DNA from: Paraburkholderia metrosideri
GTDB taxonomy: Bacteria > Pseudomonadota > Gammaproteobacteria > Burkholderiales > Burkholderiaceae
DNA length: 64,000 bases
Reading direction: 5' to 3'
Assembly (NCBI RefSeq): GCF_904848625.1
Contig: NZ_CAJHCP010000004.1
Span: 248,001-312,000 of the forward strand
The notes beneath the pieces were generated by a model, which saw only the letters and a program-made list of their open reading frames with translations, had not been told where the DNA came from and did no database searches. The translations under genes were made by a program, and so were the position numbers. Positions 34,717 through 44,100 of the stretch are shown here, in pieces; position 1 is the first letter of the stretch, and every line of letters begins with the position of its first letter.

Positions 34717-35139
34717 CTAACCTGTGATGCTGAACAACTCCGCGCGCAGCGTTTTAGCGCGCCCTTGCCCGAACTTCTGTTCGAATTCGTCCTGCGCTGC
34801 CCGCCATGCGATGGCGGCCTCGTCGAAAGTCGCTTCGCCCTTCTCCGTCAGACTGAACAGGAAAGTACGACCGTCATGTTCAGCCGCTTCAGTCGACACC
34901 AGACCGTCGCGCTGCAACGGTTTCATTGCGCGGACCAGCGTGGTGCGCTCCATCACCATGGCGTCGGCGAGGTCCACCATGGGCAGGTTCGGTGTGCGTG
35001 CGAGCTTGGCGAGAATCGTGAACTGCGCCGCTGTCAGACCCACCGCGCCGAGATGACGCTCGTAGATTTGCGTGACGTGCCGCGCCGCCTGGCGTAGCGC
35101 GAAACAGTTGCATTCGTCGTAGGAGAGAGGGCGTGTCAT
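34717..35139 (-). CDS. MarR family repressor (distal paralogue)
   Basis: A 140-residue paralogue of the neighbouring regulator: DECNCFALRQAARHVTQIYERHLGAVGLTAAQFTILAKLART, then VDLADAMVMERTTLVRAMKPLQRDGLVS and the DGRTFLF wing. The two share most of the first 75 residues, indicating tandem duplication. This copy has two Cys-like differences at its N terminus (ECNC) that could sense oxidants. ATG 35139 is chosen; upstream lies operator copy 3. Confidence 0.9.
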   Translation of the reverse strand: MTRPLSYDECNCFALRQAARHVTQIYERHLGAVGLTAAQFTILAKLARTPNLPMVDLADAMVMERTTLVRAMKPLQRDGLVSTEAAEHDGRTFLFSLTEKGEATFDEAAIAWRAAQDEFEQKFGQGRAKTLRAELFSITG

Positions 35140-35155
35140 TCGAAGAAGTCTAGAT

Positions 35156-35167
35156 GTGCATACGCAC
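35156..35167. promoter_or_regulatory. MarR operator copy 3
   Basis: GTGCATACGCAC, the inverse complement of copies 1 and 2, 17 bases upstream of the distal MarR start codon. Confidence 0.75.
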
Positions 35168-35399
35168 ACCGTCAAGTTTCTTTTTAATTCGAAGCCGCCC
35201 TATCCCGCATTGCAACACGCGGCCAGGTGCGGATCTTCATCCATACGTTCGTTTGAATTTTCGCCGTAAGCCCCACGGCAAGGCGCAACGAAGTCCAGCC
35301 GGAGTTTGGATTAATGCCACTATGTACAATTTTGCAGTAGCGGCTTAATGTTCAGCCGCCAACATTAAAAGATTAAAAACAGATCAAAAGGAGACGTGA

Positions 35400-35510
35400 A
35401 TGTCGCTCCATGTCGCGCCGTCGGGAGTCGTAATGCAATGGGCATATGCCAATACGATTGTCCATATTGATGTGGAATCAACCGTATTGATCTCCCACTG
35501 GATTACCTGA
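35400..35510 (+). CDS. Possible small protein (36 aa)
   Basis: A 36-codon frame with a near-perfect ribosome site (AAAAGGAG, six bases before ATG) that starts MSLHVAPSGVVMQWAYANTI and ends SHWIT. It lies 280 bases before the DUF2957-like gene in an AT-rich region, so it may be a leader peptide or a free small protein. No homology is recalled, and no stem-loop was seen that would suggest attenuation. Confidence 0.4.
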   Translation: MSLHVAPSGVVMQWAYANTIVHIDVESTVLISHWIT

Positions 35511-35790
35511 CAAAACCTTATTCGGTTGCATTGCCCATACCCACTTGTGCATCGGCTCTGTTAAGGCTGTCCGCTATGGCCAGTCAGCCCTTATTTATAT
35601 CAGTGCAGCCTTTCTGTGAGCATTTCCAATTACTTATTTCGCGGCTGGCCAGCCAACACGCGCACCGTCATCAGGTAACTCACGCAATTGACATAGCAAA
35701 AGACGTGGCGAAAAAAGAAAAAGTGGCACCCGTGCGGTCCAACTATTCCGCGCGCATTAATAACGAAAGACAGTATCGAGGAGACACACA

Positions 35791-37416
35791 ATGAGATTCA
35801 CACTGCGAAGAGAATTATCCGCTTCGACGGTACTCAGCGCGCTCGCGCTAACTGCGTTGCTGGCGGCTTGCGGCGGCGGTAAGCCGGACGACCCGGCCGC
35901 CGTCAACGTCCCGCAATGCTCGGGCAACACCTGCCCGCCCCAGGGTCAGCCGCCCAGCACACCAGCGGTTGCCGCCAAACTCTGCCCCGACACGCTCGAC
36001 TACTCCACCACCTACACCGGTGGTTCGGGCAGCGGCGAATACGTGAAGGTGAAATTCGACTCGTCGACGAAGCAGTACCAGATGACCTTCGTCGACTCCG
36101 CCGTGCCGACCTCAGCGGGCCAGGTCAACACCACGCGCACGGGCCTGACGATCACCGGCGACTACGACAATCCCACCGGCTCACTCGCGTTGCCGACTGC
36201 CGAACAGAACCGCTGCGCGATCGTGCTGAAAAACGGTGCGACCGCCGACGGCAGCTATAGCGTGACGATCAATCCGCAAGATCCGCCGATGCTGTTCGTC
36301 GGCCAGGGGATCGTCGGCGGCGGAATTCCAGGAGCGACGATCCAGTTCGACGGTATCGACTCGCTCGGCTTTCCGATTGGCGTAGTGCCTTCGCGAACCT
36401 TCGACTCCTATCCGTTCCTCGGCTTCAGCGAGACGGTGACCGATTTCTCGCAAGTGGCCGGTGCCTATAACGAAGTGGGCTTCCGGGTGAACCCGGAAGG
36501 CTCGGGCCCGCAAAGCACGGACGGCGGCATAACCCTGACCGGTTGGGCGCCGAACGCCATTCAAACCAGCGAGACACTCAACGCGGACGGTACCTGTACG
36601 CCCAGTTCCACGCTCTATTCGTGCGCACTCACCGGCACGCCGTGGACGTTGCGCACCAACGCCGACGGCACGCCGGATAACGTGTTCATCAGCAATACGC
36701 CGGCTAGCTCTCCAACCCTCGGGTACCCGGTTGCTGGTGTGGGCATCGAACAGGTTCTATTCGCGCCAAGCCTCGCTCACGGCATCATGATTGTCGGCAA
36801 GGTGAACAATCAGCTTGTGCCGGTGATGATCCGCGTCGGCTACGCTCATACCGATCCCGGTACTGATATTGCGAGCATCCTGAACAACGCGCTCGACGAT
36901 CAACTCGGCATCTCGCTGCTGGCGCCCGCGACGACCGTCGATCAAACCACGCTGACAGGCGGCTACATCGGCGCCAACAGCGCGTCGGCGTGCGGCGCGG
37001 TGACCACGATCGGGCAAGCTCCATCGACCATTTATGACAACGGGCAGTTTGTCTATGCGGCAGCGGGTTCGTGCAGCGACGGCAGCGCGTCGTTCAATGC
37101 GGGCGTGAACTATAACGCGACGCTGTTCCAGAATCCGACGGCGGCATTGCTGAATCCGTTCACGTCGTCGGTCGCGAGCAATCTGTCGCTCGACTACACG
37201 CAGACGCAACCGGGGCTCATCAACGTCACCGCCAATCGGGACCTGACGTCCGGCACGACGTCGATCTACAAGGCGGGCGACACCGGCGTGATGATCAAGG
37301 TGGGACCGGTGTACGGGTTGCTGATGAACGGTATCAATCCGACCTACCTGACCAACGATCCGGGCAACGTCTACCGGGTCAATCCATTCCTCGCGATTGG
37401 CGCGTTCGTCGAGTAA
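35791..37416 (+). CDS. DUF2957-like secreted lipoprotein
   Basis: A 541-residue protein with a basic start, a hydrophobic helix and a lipobox (LLAAC, Cys27) followed by GGGKPDDP, the layout of Burkholderia envelope lipoproteins. Two Cys pairs occur early (CSGNTCPP, LCPD). The remainder is rich in Gly, Thr, Asn and Asp and probably all beta. It resembles DUF2957 proteins from memory, but no catalytic motif is visible and the role is unknown. GAGGAG precedes the ATG. A strong terminator follows at 37439-37473. The gene is monocistronic. Confidence 0.72.
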   Translation: MRFTLRRELSASTVLSALALTALLAACGGGKPDDPAAVNVPQCSGNTCPPQGQPPSTPAVAAKLCPDTLDYSTTYTGGSGSGEYVKVKFDSSTKQYQMTFVDSAVPTSAGQVNTTRTGLTITGDYDNPTGSLALPTAEQNRCAIVLKNGATADGSYSVTINPQDPPMLFVGQGIVGGGIPGATIQFDGIDSLGFPIGVVPSRTFDSYPFLGFSETVTDFSQVAGAYNEVGFRVNPEGSGPQSTDGGITLTGWAPNAIQTSETLNADGTCTPSSTLYSCALTGTPWTLRTNADGTPDNVFISNTPASSPTLGYPVAGVGIEQVLFAPSLAHGIMIVGKVNNQLVPVMIRVGYAHTDPGTDIASILNNALDDQLGISLLAPATTVDQTTLTGGYIGANSASACGAVTTIGQAPSTIYDNGQFVYAAAGSCSDGSASFNAGVNYNATLFQNPTAALLNPFTSSVASNLSLDYTQTQPGLINVTANRDLTSGTTSIYKAGDTGVMIKVGPVYGLLMNGINPTYLTNDPGNVYRVNPFLAIGAFVE

Positions 37417-37438
37417 GCACCTGGACAGCGCAAAACAG

Positions 37439-37473
37439 AAAGGCTCGCCGGAGCAATCCGGCGAGCCTTTTTT
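37439..37473. terminator. Bidirectional terminator
   Basis: AAAGGCTCGCCGGA (37439-37452) and TCCGGCGAGCCTTT (37457-37470) form a 14-bp stem with a 4-base loop, followed by T's. It serves the plus-strand lipoprotein gene and, with its A-rich left flank, the minus-strand transglutaminase operon ending at 37491. Confidence 0.92.
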
Positions 37474-37490
37474 CGCTGCTCAGGCCAACG

Positions 37491-38381
37491 TCAAAGTGCG
37501 AGCACCGTCACCCCGACTTCCACACGATGCGCGCCGCCGCCCAGAATCATTCCGCGCAGCAACGATACATCGCTGTAATCGCGTCCGATAGCGAGCGTCA
37601 CATGATCGACATCGGCGAGCACGTCGTTGGTTGGGTCCAGGTCGATCCAGCCGCTCTCGGGGCAATATACCGACACCCACGCGTGCGACGCATCTGCGCC
37701 AATCAAGCGCGGCTGCCCCGGCGGCGGATCGTTGCGCAGATAGCCGCTCACATAACGCGCCGGCAAACCCAGCGAACGTAAGCAGCCGATCATCACCTGA
37801 GCGAAATCCTGGCACACGCCGCTCTTCAATTCGAAAGCGCGTTCGGCTGGTGTATCGAACATCGTGGCCGATGGCTTATACGCGAAGTCTTCGTGAATCC
37901 GGTGCATCAGATCAATCGCGCCAGCGGCCACCGGCTGCCCCGGCGGAAAGCTCGGCAACGCGTAGTCTCGCAGCGACGCGCGCAACGCGATATTCGGCGA
38001 CGCAAAACAGAACTCCACCTCGGCGCGAAACTGGCCGCCGACATGAAAGCGTAATGCGTCCGCCACCTCTTCCCATCCGGGTGTCGCGTCGGGATCGAGA
38101 TCGTTCCAGCGCGGCGTCAGTGCAACGGTGGTTTCGCTGACGAGTTGCAGACGCTCGTGCGGCGTATCGAGCGCAAAGTACAGCACGTCGTTGCCGAATG
38201 CGTCGATACGGCTGTTCAGATACGACGGCTCCGGCTCGATCCGCTCGGTATGCGAGACCACGCGTTGCCACGAACACGCAATCGGGCGGATCGTCGCGAG
38301 ATGCTGTGCGGTCTCGACATAGGTGGAATAACGGTAAGTGGTGCGGTGCGAGACCGACAGGACGACCGGCGCGTTTTTCAT
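37491..38381 (-). CDS. Transglutaminase-like cysteine peptidase (DUF2126 cluster)
   Basis: A 296-residue paralogue of the 11841-12668 protein. The N-terminal beta domain (LSVSHRTTYRYSTYVETAQHLATIRP) precedes a transglutaminase core with the triad Cys190 (KSGVCQDFAQ), His233 (ADASHAWVSVY) and Asp249 (GWIDLDPTND), plus LGLPARYVSGYL. The stop of the ATP-grasp fusion and the start here overlap as ATGA, so translation is coupled. AGG lies seven bases before this ATG; a start two codons earlier is less likely. It is the last gene of the three-gene operon. Confidence 0.9.
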   Translation of the reverse strand: MKNAPVVLSVSHRTTYRYSTYVETAQHLATIRPIACSWQRVVSHTERIEPEPSYLNSRIDAFGNDVLYFALDTPHERLQLVSETTVALTPRWNDLDPDATPGWEEVADALRFHVGGQFRAEVEFCFASPNIALRASLRDYALPSFPPGQPVAAGAIDLMHRIHEDFAYKPSATMFDTPAERAFELKSGVCQDFAQVMIGCLRSLGLPARYVSGYLRNDPPPGQPRLIGADASHAWVSVYCPESGWIDLDPTNDVLADVDHVTLAIGRDYSDVSLLRGMILGGGAHRVEVGVTVLAL

Positions 38382-41080
38382 GACCATACCTGTGACGCCA
38401 CCGTGCTTGCGTGACTGAAATAGCGCGCGCTGATTTCATGCGCGGCCGCACCGACGAACCCGCCGATCAGATCGCACACGCCGATCAGGCGCTCGTAGGC
38501 GCCGTCTTCGTCGACACTGCACAACGATTCGAGCGACGGCAACGACGCCGCCGGCGGCATCAATTCCGCGAACGGACGATGCCGCGCGCTGCCCGCCGCC
38601 ACGGCGATCTCGTCGAGCTTCTTGCGCAAGCGCTCGTACACGCCATAAATGCCACGCGGATTGGTCGGCTCGATCACCAGCAAGTCGAGCAACGCTGGCA
38701 CTTCGAAACGGCCCGGATACAGCGAGCGATACGTCAGCGTACTATCGAACAATTGCAGCAGCAGATCGAAGCCCGCGGGCGTCGCAAGCTGGCCGTTGTC
38801 GGCGACGACGCGCACAAACGCGGTCATCGACGACACGCGCTCGATGTGCCGCCCGACGAACAGCAAACGCCAGGCTTCGTCGCGCGTCATGCGGTCGCCT
38901 TGCGCGCCGCTGATCGCCGATAACTGCACCGACAGGTGTTCGAGCGCGTTCACCAGCGTGATGCGGTCGTAGCGGTCGTGACGTTCGGCACGGCCATTCG
39001 CGCTGCCGTTGCCGCTGCCGTTACTACTGCCATTGCTTTGCGATTGCGATTGAGACTGCGACTGCGACTGCGACGCGCCGCCCGCCGCCGAAGCCACCGG
39101 CATCAACGTCTGCATCGCATCGCGAAAGTCATTCCGTGCGGCGAGAATCGTGCGCCAATGATCGTTCGACAGACGTCCGCGCACTTCGCCATTCGCGCGT
39201 GCCTGGCTTTTCAGATTCTGACCGATGCTGGCCATCCCCGCGCTTTCGCTGAGGTTCGCGACCAGCGCGCGTTCGAATGTCTGCGGGGAATGCGGCGAAA
39301 ACATATCGCCGGACTGCACCAGCCCGCATTGCGTCGCGAGTTCGACGAGCGTCGGGAACATCGCGTCGGCGTCATTGCCTTCCAGCGAGCCGAGAATCAG
39401 CCGCAACAAACGCACGTTGTTTTCGGCGCGTTCGCCATAGCGCCCCGCCCAGAACAGATTTTCCGCTGCGCGACTCGACACCGTACGATGCTTGCGCGCG
39501 AGGTCGGCGGGTTGCATCGGCGAAGGCAGCAGCGTGAAGTTCGAGGTGGGCTGGCTCGACAGCACCCACGTGTCGACGCTACTGCCGCCGTACTGCATCG
39601 ATACCGTGGTCTGGCGTTCCGCCGCCATGCGCGTGAAGCCGCCCGGCATGACATGCCAGCCGCCGTTGGCATCGGCAATCGCATAGACGCGCAGCACGCT
39701 CGGACGACGGCCGACCGTGCCCTCCTCATAACGCGGCGTACACGAAAAGCGCTGCGGCTGCTGGATCGTGTAGGTGTCGGGCATCGCTTCGATCCGCTCG
39801 CGCCACGCCGCCAGCTTCTGCCTGCCCTGTTCGATGCCCGGCGGCGCATCGCGCCCGCTGACCGGCCAGGTCGGCACGATGAACGCTTCATCCAGTCGCG
39901 CGAACGCGTGCTCGCGCGCCGCCGTTTCGCCGCACCACCAGGTGGCGACGCTCGGCAGCACGAGAACTTCACCCAGCAACGTTTCGGCAATGCCCGGAAG
40001 GAATCCATGCAACGCGGGCGATTCGACGAAACCCGAGCCCGGCACGTTCGACACGATCACATTGCCCGCGCGCATCACCTGCAACAAGCCAGGCACGCCG
40101 ATGCTCGAATCGGCGCGCAATTCGACCGGATCGCAGAACGCATCGTCCAGACGGCGCAGCACCACGTGCACGCGTTCCAGTCCTGCCAGCGTCTTCAGAT
40201 ACAGCTTGTCGTCACGCACGGTGAGGTCCTTGCCCTCGACCAGCGTGACACCCAGATAACGCGCCAGAAACACGTGCTCGAAATACGTTTCGCTATACGG
40301 CCCCGGCGTCAGCAACGCGATATGTGCCGACGTATCTGCACGCGTGCCTTCGTCGCTGTCGTCGTGCCGCATCGTGGCCTGGGCCGCTTGCGCGAGCGTC
40401 GCGATCAATTGCGAATAGGTCGGTGCGAGACGGCTCACGCGCATCGAGCGGAACGAATCGGCAAACAGGCCCGACACGATCAGCCGGTTTTCCAGTGCAT
40501 ACCCAAGCCCCGACGGTGCCTCGGTGCGATGCTGCATGACGGTCCAGTCGCCACCCGGCGTACGCGCGAGGTCGACCGCAACGACTTGCAGATACTGGCC
40601 GCCAGGCGGCGTGTAACCCTTCACCGAACGCAAGTACCCCGGATGGCCGAACACCAGCGCGGGCGGCAACTGCCCACGTTCGAGCAGGGTCTGCGGCCCA
40701 TAAATATCGGCGACGATCGCATTGAGCAGATGCGCGCGCTGCGTGACGCCCTGCTCGATATGCGCCCAGTCGTCCTCGCTGATCAGAAACGGCAGCAGGT
40801 CGAGCGCCCACGGACGCGATTCGCCGTTATCCGCGTAGACGTTGTAGCTGATGTCGTTTTCGCGGATCTGCTGCGCGACCGACGCGACGTGAGCGTCGAG
40901 CCGGGCCACGCCATCTTCGCCAAGCCGCTCGAAGAACTGATGCCAGGGTTCGCGCAGCGCGCCGGACGCGTCGCGCAACTCGTCCCAGTGTCCCTCGTAG
41001 CCAGGCAACAGGCGCAACAGGGACGAAGCGTCCGCGCGGGCCGCGGACGTTTCGAAGGGAAAAGTCGATTGAAAAGCCAA
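38378..41080 (-). CDS. ATP-grasp / alpha-E fusion protein
   Basis: A 900-residue fusion. Residues ~25-500 are a circularly permuted ATP-grasp-type domain (NAIVADIYGPQTLLERGQLP, GLGYALENRLIVSGLF, LLTPGPYSETYFEHVFLAR, VEGKDL, ELRADSSIGVPGLLQVMRAGNV, HVMPGGFTRMA). From ~545 an alpha-E domain begins (TVSSRAAENLFWAGRYGERAENNVRLLRLIL, later LFVGRHIERVSSMTAFVRVV). A low-complexity (SQ)5 and NGS-rich insert splits the alpha-E part. The Gly-rich KEVHGAGGYG loop of the stand-alone enzyme is absent here; the matching place reads FIVPTWPVSGRD. The apparent start is TTG 41080, with no clear ribosome site. It lies 29 bases after the DUF2126 gene. Confidence 0.86.
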   Translation of the reverse strand: MAFQSTFPFETSAARADASSLLRLLPGYEGHWDELRDASGALREPWHQFFERLGEDGVARLDAHVASVAQQIRENDISYNVYADNGESRPWALDLLPFLISEDDWAHIEQGVTQRAHLLNAIVADIYGPQTLLERGQLPPALVFGHPGYLRSVKGYTPPGGQYLQVVAVDLARTPGGDWTVMQHRTEAPSGLGYALENRLIVSGLFADSFRSMRVSRLAPTYSQLIATLAQAAQATMRHDDSDEGTRADTSAHIALLTPGPYSETYFEHVFLARYLGVTLVEGKDLTVRDDKLYLKTLAGLERVHVVLRRLDDAFCDPVELRADSSIGVPGLLQVMRAGNVIVSNVPGSGFVESPALHGFLPGIAETLLGEVLVLPSVATWWCGETAAREHAFARLDEAFIVPTWPVSGRDAPPGIEQGRQKLAAWRERIEAMPDTYTIQQPQRFSCTPRYEEGTVGRRPSVLRVYAIADANGGWHVMPGGFTRMAAERQTTVSMQYGGSSVDTWVLSSQPTSNFTLLPSPMQPADLARKHRTVSSRAAENLFWAGRYGERAENNVRLLRLILGSLEGNDADAMFPTLVELATQCGLVQSGDMFSPHSPQTFERALVANLSESAGMASIGQNLKSQARANGEVRGRLSNDHWRTILAARNDFRDAMQTLMPVASAAGGASQSQSQSQSQSQSNGSSNGSGNGSANGRAERHDRYDRITLVNALEHLSVQLSAISGAQGDRMTRDEAWRLLFVGRHIERVSSMTAFVRVVADNGQLATPAGFDLLLQLFDSTLTYRSLYPGRFEVPALLDLLVIEPTNPRGIYGVYERLRKKLDEIAVAAGSARHRPFAELMPPAASLPSLESLCSVDEDGAYERLIGVCDLIGGFVGAAAHEISARYFSHASTVASQVWS
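38992..39073 (-). repeat. Ser-Gln / Asn-Gly-Ser low-complexity tract
   Basis: Inside the fusion gene a 6-base period (tcgcag and variants, 39041-39073) encodes five Ser-Gln pairs, followed by NGSSNGSGNGSANG. It lies between two helical segments of the alpha-E domain and is probably a flexible insertion prone to in-frame length change. Confidence 0.7.
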
Positions 41081-41109
41081 GATGGTGTCGTTTTAGGAGT
41101 AAGTGGGTT

Positions 41110-44100
41110 TCACCAGTAACGCAGATCGAGCGTGAACGGAAACTCGAGACTGCGATGCGGCGCATCGACCGTGAGCGGCCCCGGCGTATGGCCCGACGCA
41201 AAGAAACGCGCCCGCCGCCGGCTTTCCGCCTCATAGGCGTTCACCGGGAAGGTCTCATAGTTGCGCCCGCCCGGATGTGCGACATGATACTGGCATCCGC
41301 CCACCGAGCGGCCGGTCCAATTGTCAACCAGGTCAAAGGTGAGCGGCGCGTCCACCCCGATCGTGGGATGCAGCGCCGACGGCTGCGCCCACGCCCTGAA
41401 GCGCACCCCCGCCACATATTCGCTGACGCGGCCGGTCGGCTGCAACGGCACCGGCACGCCATTGACCGTCAGCACATGGCGGTTCCCGTTCAGCCCAAGC
41501 ACGTGCACTTCGAGCCGCTCCACCGACGAATCCACATAACGCACCGTGCCGCCCGGCGAGCCCTCCTCGCCCATCACATGCCAGGGTTCGAGCGCGTTGC
41601 GGATGGTCAGCGACACGCCGTTCACCGTGGTCTCGCCGACCAGCGGGAAGCGGAACTCGAAGTGTGGCGCGAACCAGCTACTGTCGAACGCGAAACCGGC
41701 GCGGTTCAGTTCGCCGAGCACATCGTCGAAATCCATTTTTACGAAGGTGCCGAGCAGGAAGCGGTCGTGCAGCTCGGTGCCCCAGCGCGTGAGCCGCTGC
41801 GTGTAGGGCGTGTGCCAGAAGCGCGCGACCAGTGCGCGCAGCAGCAGTTGCTGCACGAGGCTCATACGTGCATGCGGCGGCATTTCGAAGCCGCGCAATT
41901 CGAGCAGACCGAGACGGCCGGTCGGGCCATCGGGCGAATACAGCTTGTCGATACAGAACTCGGCGCGGTGCGTGTTGCCCGTCACGTCGATCAGGATGTT
42001 GCGCAGCGAGCGGTCGATCATCCACGACGGCAGGTTCGCGCTGTCGCGGCCGCCCAGCAGGTCGATCTGCCGTTGCAATTCGCGGAACGCGACTTCGAGT
42101 TCATACACCTGGTCGTTGCGCGCTTCGTCGACCCGGGGCGCCTGGCTGGTCGGTCCGATGAACAGCCCCGAAAACAGATACGACAGCGACGGGTGATTGT
42201 GCCAATACGCAATCAGGCTCGCGAGCAAGTCGGGGCGACGCAGGAACGGGCTGTCGGCAGGTGTCGCGCCGCCGAGCACGAAGTGATTGCCACCGCCCGT
42301 GCCGGTGTGCCGACCATCGGTCATGAACTTTTCGCTGCTCAGATAGCTTTCCGACGCCGACTGATACAGATACTCGGTGTGATCGACCAGTTGGTCCCAG
42401 CTCGAGGCCGGATGAATGTTCACCTCGATCACGCCCGGGTCCGGCGTCACCTGCAACACTTTCAGACGCGCGTCGCGTGGCGGCGGATAGCCTTCGAGCA
42501 CGACCTGCATTTTCAGATCGGCGGCCGTGGCTTCGATCGCGGCGAGCAGGTCGAGGTAATCGTCGAGTTCGGTCAGCGGCGGCATAAACACGTGCAACAG
42601 CGTGCGGCCGCTGCCGAACGCCTTCTCTTCGGCCTTCGGACCGGCCGCGCGCTTCGGGTCGCGCGCTTCGACGCAAATGGCCGTGCGCAACGTTTCCTTC
42701 GACGACACCCCGCGCGCCGGCGGCTGGTCGCCCGGCTGCCGCGCATAAGCCAGCACCCCGCTGCCCGGCATGCCGCTCAGCAGATCCCCCGCGGACAGCG
42801 ACAATGCGGCGGCACGGCGCGCGTCGTCCGTCGTGATCGCGTGGCGCTGGCCGGCGGCTTCCGTGCCGTCGTATTGCAGGCGCAGTTGCGCAGCCGCGCG
42901 CAACGGCACCGGCGGCGCAAACGGATCGTGCGCATGCTGATACGGGTAGTCAGTCTTCGACACCCACGGCAGCGAATCGAGCGGCAGGCGGTAACCCATC
43001 GGCGAATCGCCGGGAATCAGGTACATGCGTTCGTCGCGGAAGAACCAGCGGCCGCTAACCCACGTCGGCGCTTCGCCGGGTATGTCGCGTTCGCGTCCGA
43101 GCGGCAGCACGTAGCCCGTCACGCCGCTCAAGCCCGCGTCGAACACGCGGCGCAGGCGCAGGCGCTCCAGTTCGTCGTCGAGCTTCGTGTCGAACGGATC
43201 GACATTGACCGGCAGACGGCGCTCGCGCCACAGGTAGTACCAGGTGTCTTCGTAGCCGGGCTGAATGGTGTCGGTTTCCAGCGACAGCTTGCCCGCCAGA
43301 TGCGCGAGGAAGCGTTGCGCGTCGGCGGCCGTGTAGCGGCCAGGCTCGCGCTCGTCGGCGAATAGCGACGGGTCGTGCCAGCACGGCTCGCCGTCCGCGC
43401 GCCAGTACAGCGACATCGCCCAGCGCGGCAATTGCTCGCCCGGATACCACTTGCCCTGGCCGATGTGCAGGAAGCCGTTCGCGCCGTAGCGCGAGCGCAG
43501 CTTGTCCATCAGCGCGACTGCATAGCCGCGCTTGGTCGGCCCGAGTGCGTCGGTGTTCCACTCGGCGGCGTCGCGGTCGCGCACCGACACGAAGGTCGGC
43601 TCGCCACCCATCGTCAGGCGCACGTCCATGTCGACGAGTTGTTGATCGACCTGTGCGCCCATCTTCAGCACGTCGCCCCACACGTCTTCCGTGTATGGCC
43701 GGGTGACGCGCGGCGTCTCCAGAACCCGTTCGATCGACATCTCATGGCCGAATTCGACCTCGGATTCATCGACCGCGCCGGAAATCGGCGCGGCGCTGCC
43801 CGGCTCCGGCGTGCACGCCACCGGGATATGGCCTTCGCCCGCCAGCAGACCGGAGGTCGGATCGAGGCCGATCCAGCCCGCGCCCGGCAAATACACCTCG
43901 CACCACGCGTGGAGGTCGGTGAAGTCGACTTCGGTGCCGCTCGGGCCGTCGATCGATTTGACGTCGGGCGCGAGTTGCAGCAGATAACCGGATACGAAAC
44001 GCGCCGCCAACCCCAGTTGCCGCAGTGTCTCGACCAGCAGCCAGCCCGAGTCGCGGCACGATCCCGCTGCGCTGACCAGCGTCTCCTCCGGCGTCTGCAC

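Larger units (their letters stand above)
35140..35790. other. AT-rich intergenic region before DUF2957-like gene
   Basis: About 650 bases, AT-richer than its surroundings. It holds MarR operator copy 3, the small frame at 35400-35510 with a strong ribosome site, and the GAGGAGACACACA ribosome site before 35791. An 87-codon frame at 35531-35794 has no ribosome site and is not called. Confidence 0.4.

Noticed and set aside
35531..35794. 87-codon frame just before the DUF2957-like gene
   Set aside because: No ribosome site, overlaps the start of the lipoprotein gene, and the product has no recognisable features.
38936..41119. 727-codon plus-strand open frame opposite the ATP-grasp/alpha-E fusion
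   Set aside because: It is Arg/His-rich with no family motif or ribosome site and mirrors the high-GC codon use of the real gene; an antisense shadow.
41155..43365. 736-codon plus-strand open frame opposite the DUF2126 gene
   Set aside because: Same pattern: Arg/Gln/His-rich composition, no domain, no ribosome site; the opposite strand has a clear family protein.
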